The translations under genes and the position numbers were made by a program. Below are positions 6,180-11,720 of a stretch of 11,720 nucleotides of DNA, one piece after another. Origin of the DNA: Alphaproteobacteria bacterium (GTDB taxonomy: Bacteria; Pseudomonadota; Alphaproteobacteria; BOG-932; Roseiterribacteraceae); assembly GCA_903970575.1 (NCBI GenBank), contig CAJCJC010000364.1, positions 1-11,720 of the forward strand, read 5' to 3'. The first letter of the stretch is position 1, and each line of letters begins with the position of its first letter. The notes beneath the pieces are model-generated. The model searched no databases. It was not told the DNA's origin and saw only the letters and a list, made by a program, of their open reading frames with translations.

Positions 6180-7259
6180 CTAGCCCCCGTGCGAAACGAG
6201 GGCGGATTTTTGTCCGACCGCCGCTCTTAACCGGGGCAATAGTTCTTGGCCGATTTCGATCGTGTCGCGGATCGGGTCAAATCCGGTCAGGATAAAGCGC
6301 GAAATTCCGGCCCGATAGTAGTCGAGCAACGCACCGCAAAGCTGCTCCGGCGTGCCGACCAGCGCGGTCGTCGCGGCGCGTCCCTCGGTCGCGACCGTCA
6401 ATTCCGTCCACAAGCAAGGATCTTCGCCGCGCGCGGCTTCCGCCTCGGCGACAACGCGGCGGTCGATATCGCCCTTGGCGCGGCCGACCGACCCTCCCGC
6501 TTGCTGGAAGGCGATTGTCGCATCCAGGATCGCCTGGGCTTCCTTCCAAGCCGCGTCGGTCGTCGGAGCCATGATCAGGCGCATGGTCATCAGGAATTCC
6601 GGCGCACGCCGCAACGGTCGGGCGGCCGCGCGGACGGCCTCGATGAAAGTCGCCGTCTTTTTCAATGTCCCCGGACCCATCGCATAGACGTCGGCGCATT
6701 CCGCGCCGTACCGAATCGCCGCCTCCGACCCGCCGCCCCAGTAAATCGGGATAGTAGGTTTTTGTATTGGCTTGGCTTCGCAAAAGGATTTCTCGAACGA
6801 ATAATACGCGCCGTGATGATCGACCGGCCTTTCGCTCGTCCATATCGCGCGCAGAATGTCCACGTATTCACGGGCGCGGGCGTATCGCTCCGGCTTCGTC
6901 AGGAAATCGCAATCCTGCTGGGTTTCCAAGTCGCTGGCCGCCGCGATGATATGGGCGGCGACGCGGCCGGCGCTCAGGCGGTCGATCGTGGCGAACATGC
7001 GCGCCGCTACCGTCGGCGTGACGAAGCCAGGGCGATGCGCGATCATGAATCGCAGTCTTTGGCAACTCGCCGCCACATGGGCGGCGATGGAAAGGGGGTC
7101 GGGCGATCGCGCATTCTGGCCGATCAGGACGCCGTCGAAACCCAGATCGTCATAAAGACGGGCGTGACGGCGAATGAAATCGGGGTCGAACGTTCTCGTG
7201 GCCGGACGAAACTCGGTCTGCTCGACATAATATAACAGCCCTAGAATTTCGATCGACAT
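6180..7259 (-). CDS. LLM-class flavin-dependent monooxygenase, SsuD-like (first of pair)
   Basis: 359 residues, colinear with its downstream paralogue over the whole length: LGLLYY at the N-terminus, LGFDGVLIGQNA (39-50), IAHRPGFVTPTVAARMFATID (73-93), LSAGRVAAHIIAA (95-107), KPERYARAREYVDILRAIW (122-140), IYWGGGS (172-178), GAECADVYAMGPG (185-197) and TTALVGTPEQ (297-306). The predicted reaction is FMNH2- and O2-dependent oxygenation, with a C-S, C-P or ketone substrate possible but unproven. The SsuD Cys54, Arg226 and His228 positions appear as Pro (RSPDPL), Thr225 and Arg227, different again from the paralogue, so the two copies probably differ in specificity or work in sequence. The ATG at 7259 follows a GGGG tract by 6 bases and a 7-bp hairpin. 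It is the first gene of the likely unit monooxygenase, monooxygenase, PhyH. The GH17-GT2 gene lies 94 bases upstream on the same strand. Confidence 0.9.
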   Translation of the reverse strand: MSIEILGLLYYVEQTEFRPATRTFDPDFIRRHARLYDDLGFDGVLIGQNARSPDPLSIAAHVAASCQRLRFMIAHRPGFVTPTVAARMFATIDRLSAGRVAAHIIAAASDLETQQDCDFLTKPERYARAREYVDILRAIWTSERPVDHHGAYYSFEKSFCEAKPIQKPTIPIYWGGGSEAAIRYGAECADVYAMGPGTLKKTATFIEAVRAAARPLRRAPEFLMTMRLIMAPTTDAAWKEAQAILDATIAFQQAGGSVGRAKGDIDRRVVAEAEAARGEDPCLWTELTVATEGRAATTALVGTPEQLCGALLDYYRAGISRFILTGFDPIRDTIEIGQELLPRLRAAVGQKSALVSHGG

Positions 7260-7266
7260 GCAAGCC

Positions 7267-7286
7267 CCATTCCTGCGGCGGAATGG
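7267..7286 (-). promoter_or_regulatory. Leader hairpin in front of the monooxygenase operon
   Basis: Perfect 7-bp inverted repeat CCATTCC-TGCGGC-GGAATGG with a 6-base loop, ending 7 bases before the ATG at 7259. On the mRNA the AGGA and part of the GGGG tract that could serve as ribosome binding site lie in the 3' arm, so folding would hinder translation. It may equally be a DNA operator, or a weak processing or termination site for the upstream gene; no U-run follows. Confidence 0.35.
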
Positions 7287-7353
7287 TTACGTGAAGTTCG
7301 CTATAGACCTAGCGCAAAGTCCAATTACCCCCATTATTCGGTTGGGCGTGGAA

Positions 7354-10083
7354 TCACTCCGCCGTCGATGGCGCAGGTTGAACCATCGTCGGCCGGGCGA
7401 ACAGCATGGGTAGGGCATTGCACATCGACGTAATCAACGCGGCGGCGAAGGGCAGGGCCTGGACCAGCACGGTGGCGCTCCAAATCAGCGCCTCCTCGTT
7501 TTGCGGCGTGAAATTCCACAGCACGGCGCCCGCCACCGCGATCATCGCCGCCATCCAGATGATCTCATCCCGCGCCATCAGGAACCCCTGCATCAGGGCG
7601 GGCTGGTCCGCCATCTTGGGCGTACGGACAAAGGGACGCCCGGACGTAAAAATCCCCTGCCAGATGGCCCGGCCGACTGTGTGGGTCAGCGCCATTCCCG
7701 CGATCGCGGCGCCGATTTTCTGCAGGCGGCTGCATTTGATGCGCAGCGAGTAGACCCAGAATCCAGCGATCAGCTTGAATGTGAACGCAAGGATCGTCGG
7801 GATCATGAACGCCATCGGCGGGAAGCCGAAGGTTTCGCCGATGATCCGCTGCGCCTGGGAATAGGCCGGATGGTCAATCAGATAATTGACGCCCCAAAGC
7901 CGCGTCCCCACCCAGATCATCGCCGGGGTGGTCAGCATTCCCAACGACCAGAAAATCGACGCCGCCGAGAACAGCAGATGCGCCGCATCCGCGAACCAGG
8001 GCACCCAGCCGGCCACGAAATGATAGCGCTGTCCGGCGGTCAGCACCTTGCTGCCAGGCAGAAAATTGCGCCAGTGGTGCTTCATGATCTGCACCGCGCC
8101 ATAGGCCCAGCGATGACGTTGCGTCTTGTAGGCGGAGAAACTGTCGGGAATAAGGCCCTTGCCGAAACTGTCCGGCGCGTATAGCGCTTCCCACCCTTGT
8201 TCGAACAGCGTCAGCCCCAGATCGGCGTCCTCGGTGATGCACCATTCCGCCCAGCCTCCCGCCTGTTCCAGGGCGGTGCGGCGCATCATGGTCATCGTGC
8301 CGTGCTGGATGATGGCGTTGCGCTCGTTTCGGGTGATCATGCCGATATTGAAGAAGCCGGCGTATTCCCAGTTGCACATCGTTTTGAAGAGGTCGCCGCG
8401 CCAGTCTCGGTAATCCTGCGGCGACTGTACAAGCCCGACCTTGGGATTGTCGAAATGGGGAACCATCGCCGACAGCCAGTCGGGGTCGACGGTATAGTCG
8501 CTGTCGATCACGGCCACGATTTCGGTGTCGGGAGCGCTGTTGCGAAGCGCGAAATTGAGCGCCCCGGCTTTGAATCCCGGCCAGTTTGCCAGATGGAAGA
8601 AACGGAAGCGCGGTCCGAGCGTCGCGCAATAGGCTTCGACCGGCCGCCAAACCTCCTCGTTCTTGGTGTTGTTGTCTATCAGCAGAACTTCGAAATTGTC
8701 ATATGCGAGGCGCGAGAGGTGATCGAGCGTCTCGATCACCATCTGCGGCGGCTCGTTATAGCAGGGGACATGGATCGATACCTTGGGTCCCGTCGCCGAC
8801 GTGAGTCCACGCCTTGGCGTGATCAGGCGCCGCCACTGGTTACGGAACAGCAACTCCGTGATCTCAAGCCCGTCCGCCAGGATGACGCCGAACAGCACCA
8901 CTTGCATGCTGATCATCACATACCAGACCGCGCGTAGCGTCGGATCGTAGGATGTCCCGAGCGTGACCTGTATATAAGTCCACACCAGCAAAGAGGCGAC
9001 GGCCTGGATTAAGAGGGGAAAGAAGATCAGACCGGCGGTGGTGATGTCGCGCCGCCGGGCAAGGAACCACAACATGATCGGCAGAGCGAGCAAGGTCGCG
9101 TATCCACAAAGGCTCTCCCAGTTGCGGATTTCGACAAGCGACCCCGTCATCGCGAATTTCAGATTGCGCTGGGCGTCGAACAGGCCCCAACTGCCGCCGG
9201 CGGATTCATCGGCCTTTTTCCATGGCTGATCGAACGCTTCGACTATATTATAGCCGGGGATTCCATCGATTGTCTCGTCGAGATGCTCCTCGCGCGCCCG
9301 GTTAAGGAAGTTCCGGACGAATGTCGCCTGATTGACATGCGACGGCTCGGCGCCACCCCGCCACGGCCCTTCGCTTGGCCATCCGACCTCACCCAGGATG
9401 ATCGGCTTATCCGGATATTTCTCCGCGAGGGTATTGCGGACCTTGAATATCTGGTCGATCGTCTGGTCCTCGGGCACGCTGTCCCAATAGGGCAGGATAT
9501 GGACGCAAATAAAGTCGCTAGCCGCCACGAGCTCGGGGTGATTGATCCAGGTTGTGGCGTTATCGCATGTGAATACCGGTATTGGTCGTCGCCGCGTCGC
9601 CGCGCGAACCTTTTTGATCATTGCGATCAATTGATCGGCGGTCATCCCATTGGTTAGAATCTGCTCGTTGCCAACGATCGCCGCCGTGACGTTCGGATTC
9701 CGCTTAGCCTCGTCGATCAGGCTGCTTAGCTCCAGGTCGTCGTGGTTCGGACCGTCGGCATTATTGTTGACGGCGGCGCCCGCCATAACCGTCAGGTGAT
9801 ATTTTTCGGCGATCGCCGGGACTTTCTCAAAGCCGTTCAGCGCATCGTACGTACGGACCCCGTCGGCGATTCGCGCCACCAGCGACATGTCATGGTCGAT
9901 CTGGTCGACGCTCGGGTATTTCTTATCGTGCGGCGACTGATCAGCCTGATAGGGATTGAAGGAGACGCTCGCGATCTCGCCATCCCACGACCGCTGCACC
10001 ACCGGCCGGTTCAGCAGGTACCAGCCGCCGAAATTGATGGCGACCACCACCAACAACGCTAATATCGCCTTGAGGCGGATCAT
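7354..10083 (-). CDS. NdvB-like GH17-GT2 membrane beta-glucan synthase
   Basis: 909 residues with three parts. Residues 5-24 form a signal anchor. Residues about 33-320 are a periplasmic GH17 (beta-1,3-glucanase/transglucosylase) domain, with acid/base E140 in VGNEQ and nucleophile E232 in GEVGWPSEG. After three membrane helices (about 325-405) comes a cytosolic GT2 domain at about 430-675, with D470, the D527-x-D529 pair, D619 in TED and QRHRW (655-659). At least five more helices follow at 690-890. This is the layout of NdvB in Pseudomonas aeruginosa and Bradyrhizobium, which makes periplasmic or cyclic beta-1,3 glucans; it is unrelated to the much larger Sinorhizobium NdvB, so I give no symbol. 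The expected job is to polymerise UDP-glucose, export the chain and remodel, branch or cyclise it outside. All catalytic residues are present. The ATG at 10083 has AGGG 9 bases upstream and lies in a hairpin loop. It appears to be a single-gene unit after ilvA. Confidence 0.9.
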   Translation of the reverse strand: MIRLKAILALLVVVAINFGGWYLLNRPVVQRSWDGEIASVSFNPYQADQSPHDKKYPSVDQIDHDMSLVARIADGVRTYDALNGFEKVPAIAEKYHLTVMAGAAVNNNADGPNHDDLELSSLIDEAKRNPNVTAAIVGNEQILTNGMTADQLIAMIKKVRAATRRRPIPVFTCDNATTWINHPELVAASDFICVHILPYWDSVPEDQTIDQIFKVRNTLAEKYPDKPIILGEVGWPSEGPWRGGAEPSHVNQATFVRNFLNRAREEHLDETIDGIPGYNIVEAFDQPWKKADESAGGSWGLFDAQRNLKFAMTGSLVEIRNWESLCGYATLLALPIMLWFLARRRDITTAGLIFFPLLIQAVASLLVWTYIQVTLGTSYDPTLRAVWYVMISMQVVLFGVILADGLEITELLFRNQWRRLITPRRGLTSATGPKVSIHVPCYNEPPQMVIETLDHLSRLAYDNFEVLLIDNNTKNEEVWRPVEAYCATLGPRFRFFHLANWPGFKAGALNFALRNSAPDTEIVAVIDSDYTVDPDWLSAMVPHFDNPKVGLVQSPQDYRDWRGDLFKTMCNWEYAGFFNIGMITRNERNAIIQHGTMTMMRRTALEQAGGWAEWCITEDADLGLTLFEQGWEALYAPDSFGKGLIPDSFSAYKTQRHRWAYGAVQIMKHHWRNFLPGSKVLTAGQRYHFVAGWVPWFADAAHLLFSAASIFWSLGMLTTPAMIWVGTRLWGVNYLIDHPAYSQAQRIIGETFGFPPMAFMIPTILAFTFKLIAGFWVYSLRIKCSRLQKIGAAIAGMALTHTVGRAIWQGIFTSGRPFVRTPKMADQPALMQGFLMARDEIIWMAAMIAVAGAVLWNFTPQNEEALIWSATVLVQALPFAAALITSMCNALPMLFARPTMVQPAPSTAE

Positions 10084-10089
10084 CCGCCT
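10073..10089 (-). promoter_or_regulatory. Hairpin displaying the start codon of the GH17-GT2 gene
   Basis: AGGCGGAT and ATCCGCCT are perfect 8-bp arms around one central base. In the minus-strand mRNA this folds as AGGCGG-AUGAU-CCGCCU, with the AUG start codon in a five-base loop closed by six mostly G-C pairs. The proximal AGG is in the stem, while a second candidate, AGGG 9 bases before AUG, stays outside. It could tune translation or be a DNA-level operator, or arise by chance. Confidence 0.35.
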
Positions 10090-10098
10090 AAACCCTGT

Positions 10099-10247
10099 TC
10101 GCCCGAGAGATCATCGCGGATATCCATTCGGCATCGCCAATTCTACTCCATACTCCACCATTATGGCGATTTGTCGGCGTAATTGATGAAATAACAAACG
10201 ATTGACGCATATCGCTATTGCATAAACTCAAATCAATGCTCGGGCGA
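10099..10247. repeat. 9-bp inverted repeats framing the ilvA to GH17-GT2 spacer
   Basis: TCGCCCGAG at 10099-10107 and its exact reverse complement CTCGGGCGA at 10239-10247 bracket about 131 AT-rich bases containing the proposed promoter. The right copy overlaps a short CGGG-GTCG-CCCG stem downstream of the ilvA stop. They could be two operator sites allowing looping, or chance. Confidence 0.2.
10169..10197 (-). promoter_or_regulatory. Possible sigma70-type promoter of the GH17-GT2 gene
   Basis: On the minus strand TTGTTA (10197-10192) and ACAAAT (10174-10169) are 17 bases apart, each matching four of six consensus bases. They lie in the AT-rich 175-base gap between ilvA and the GH17-GT2 gene, leaving a leader of about 75-80 bases. 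The AT-rich context supports a promoter somewhere here; the exact boxes are tentative. Confidence 0.3.
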
Positions 10248-10258
10248 CCCCGGTAGTT

Positions 10259-11491
10259 TCACGTCTCGATGATTTTATAGATAAACCCGGCAGCGCCGAT
10301 AGCGTGCCCGAGCCTGTCGCGATGGTGCGAATCGCGGGTTTCTATCGTTACGTCGACAACGACGTTTTTGGCCGGGATGCCAGAAGACAGTCTGTTATGC
10401 AGAACCTCGATGATGTTGCCGCCGGCCTCGCCGATGACGGTCGCAAGCCGGGCGAGCGAGCCCGGCCGGTCGGTCAATTCGATATGGAATATCGATATCC
10501 TGCCGTCGCGGGCGAGTTCGCGCATGATGACCGACGCCAGCAGCCTGGAATCGATATTGCCGGCGCACAGGACCAGCCCGACCGAACGACCTTGGAAGCG
10601 GCCGGCATGAGTCAGCAGCGCCGCGAGCCCGGCGGCGCCGGCGCCTTCCACCACTGTCTTCTCGACGTCCAGCAGTAAGGCGATGGCGTGCTCGATATCC
10701 GGCTCGTCAACGAGCAGGATATCGCCGACCAGTCGCGCGATGATATCCCGTGTGCGGCTGGCCACGTGCTGTACAGCGATGCCTTCTGCGACCGTAGCGC
10801 CGCCCGATGGGCCGGCGCCGCCGCGCACGGCATGATACATGGAGGGGAACAGGGCGGTCTGCACGCCTACGATATCAATGTCGGGCTTGAGCGCCTTGGC
10901 CGCCACGGCCATGCCCGATATCAGACCGCCCCCGCCGATGGGAATGATAAGCGTATCGAGACTGGGAACGTCGTCGAGCATTTCAAGCGCGATCGTGCCC
11001 TGGCCAGCGATGATTTTGTCGTCGTCATAAGGGTGAACGAAGACCAGCCCTTCGTCTTCGCGCAGCTTTTCCGCAAAGGTATTGGCGTCGGACAGCATCT
11101 CGCCCTCGACCAGAACGCGGGCGCCGAAATCCCGCGTCCGCTGCACCTTGGTGAAGGGCGTTCCCTTTGGCATCACGATCGTGGCGCGAATGCCCAGGCG
11201 CTCCGCGTGATAGGCGACGCCCTGAGCATGATTGCCGGCCGACATAGCGATAACGCCGCGCGCGCGTTCGGCCGCCGTCAGGCTCAGCAGCTTGTTAAGC
11301 GCGCCGCGTTCCTTGAACGCCGCGGTGAACTGCAGATTTTCGAATTTAAGCCAGACGTCGCAGCCGGCGATAGCGGACAGGGTGCGCGAGTGTCGGCAGG
11401 GCGTACGGGCGACATGGCCGCCAATGGCGAGGGCCGCGTCGCGGATGGCGTTCAGATCGACCGATAATCGCGCAGGCTCCGCTTCGGTCAA
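10259..11491 (-). CDS. ilvA: Threonine ammonia-lyase (biosynthetic/catabolic, single ACT domain)
   Basis: Deaminates L-threonine to 2-oxobutanoate and ammonia, feeding isoleucine synthesis or threonine breakdown; a PLP-dependent cytosolic enzyme. Among 410 residues are the PLP lysine K60 in FKERGA, the SAGNHAQG loop (84-91) contacting substrate and cofactor, the phosphate-binding GGGGL (186-190), and a C-terminal ACT regulatory domain (about 333-410: HIELTDRPGSLARLATVIGE). The single ACT-type tail is the short TdcB-like IlvA form found in many alphaproteobacteria, not the long E. coli IlvA form with two regulatory repeats. The start is TTG at 11491: no suitable ATG exists nearby, and GGAGG (11508-11504) lies 12 bases upstream inside the typA 3' end. 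The typA stop is 7 bases before it, suggesting read-through or coupling. Some family members also deaminate serine. Confidence 0.93.
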   Translation of the reverse strand: MTEAEPARLSVDLNAIRDAALAIGGHVARTPCRHSRTLSAIAGCDVWLKFENLQFTAAFKERGALNKLLSLTAAERARGVIAMSAGNHAQGVAYHAERLGIRATIVMPKGTPFTKVQRTRDFGARVLVEGEMLSDANTFAEKLREDEGLVFVHPYDDDKIIAGQGTIALEMLDDVPSLDTLIIPIGGGGLISGMAVAAKALKPDIDIVGVQTALFPSMYHAVRGGAGPSGGATVAEGIAVQHVASRTRDIIARLVGDILLVDEPDIEHAIALLLDVEKTVVEGAGAAGLAALLTHAGRFQGRSVGLVLCAGNIDSRLLASVIMRELARDGRISIFHIELTDRPGSLARLATVIGEAGGNIIEVLHNRLSSGIPAKNVVVDVTIETRDSHHRDRLGHAIGAAGFIYKIIET

Positions 11492-11498
11492 TTTCGGC

Positions 11499-11645
11499 TC
11501 AGGCCTCCGCCGAAGACTTGGCGAGGCGCTTGCGGGCGTTCGGATCGAGCGCCCGCTTGCGCAGCCGGATGGATTTCGGAGTCACTTCAACCAGCTCGTC
11601 GTCACCGATATAGGCGATGGCCTTTTCCAGCGTCATGCGGATCGG
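11499..11645 (-). pseudogene. typA: typA/bipA C-terminal fragment, 5' part missing
   Basis: The minus strand encodes [16 protein letters not shown], then [20 protein letters not shown] and a basic tail ending at TGA (11501-11499). This matches the last 48 or so residues of the ribosome-associated GTPase TypA/BipA. Farther upstream the frame gives a sequence unlike TypA (expected: an ...RASGxDEAxxLTPP... stretch) and meets an in-frame TGA at 11711-11709. The other two frames do not restore it. So the match breaks near 11646 and the gene here is a fragment, unless the sequence is wrongly joined. The homologous part has no start of its own except an internal ATG at 11636. Position just before ilvA suggests typA-ilvA were once neighbours in one unit. 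Confidence 0.7.
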
Positions 11646-11720
11646 TCGCTCAATACTCTTAATCTTTAGCCGTAGGTCGTAATTTATACGCTGTAGTAGT
11701 GCTGATATTCAAACAGGTTT
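11646..11720 (-). other. AT-rich foreign-looking segment next to broken typA
   Basis: These 75 bases have about 37% G+C by hand count, far below the rest of the window, and fit TypA in no frame. One minus-strand frame runs in from the right edge as [11 protein letters not shown] and stops at TAA (11686-11684). This may be the extreme C-terminus of an unrelated gene, but 11 residues prove nothing. The segment may be the edge of an insertion element, another inserted gene, or an assembly join. No recognisable terminal inverted repeat is visible. Confidence 0.4.

Noticed and set aside
6246..7235. 329-residue plus-strand open frame opposite the first monooxygenase
   Set aside because: No recognisable family, arginine-rich, and fully antisense to a clear LLM-family gene.
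4192..7259. Calling the cassette an alkanesulfonate (ssu) or taurine operon
   Set aside because: Residues specific to SsuD are absent, the dioxygenase is PhyH-like rather than TauD-like, and there is no ssuABC or ssuE.
3653..10083. Functional link between PgsA (phosphatidylglycerol) and the glucan synthase through glycerophosphate decoration of periplasmic glucans
   Set aside because: Such decoration is known elsewhere, but the genes are on opposite strands, 3 kb apart, and no phosphoglycerol transferase is present.
11646..11720. Reading the right edge as a specific insertion sequence
   Set aside because: No terminal repeat, transposase motif or target duplication can be seen in 75 bases; a misassembly is equally possible.

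Overview
The window is about 11.7 kb of GC-rich DNA with typical alphaproteobacterial gene content. It holds a UvrC C-terminus, a PgsA-type phosphatidyltransferase, a single-ACT threonine ammonia-lyase, a TypA C-terminus, a YghU-type glutathione transferase and a DUF1643 protein. Protein style suggests Alphaproteobacteria, perhaps Rhodospirillales or an uncultured relative; this is inference, as no rRNA or marker gene is present. Coding density is high and no gene-free stretch exceeds 300 bases. No tRNA, rRNA, CRISPR array or complete mobile element was found.

Left part (1-4195): the 3' end of uvrC (+) opens the window and pgsA (+) lies at 3653-4195. These two genes are adjacent in many proteobacteria. 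Here three minus-strand genes sit between them: a DUF1643 protein, a polytopic membrane protein resembling GT-C glycosyltransferases, and yghU. Together they form a roughly 3.2 kb interruption of an old gene pair.

Middle part (4192-7259): three minus-strand genes read as one unit. Two tandem SsuD-like flavin-dependent monooxygenases are 5 bases apart and are followed by a PhyH-type Fe(II)/2-oxoglutarate dioxygenase. The last gene's stop codon overlaps the stop of pgsA tail to tail. The set looks like a small oxidative catabolic cassette of unknown substrate. Both monooxygenases lack residues used by alkanesulfonate monooxygenase, and no flavin reductase is in view. This is the best candidate here for an undescribed pathway.

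Right part (7354-11720): a 909-residue membrane protein combines a periplasmic GH17 domain with a cytosolic GT2 domain, the layout of Pseudomonas/Bradyrhizobium NdvB-type beta-glucan synthases. Its start codon sits in the loop of a small hairpin. Upstream lies a threonine ammonia-lyase gene starting with TTG, 7 bases after the stop of a typA 3' fragment. The fragment carries only about 48 TypA-like C-terminal residues. Beyond a junction near 11646 the DNA becomes AT-rich and resembles TypA in no frame, so typA appears broken by a rearrangement, an insertion or an assembly join.
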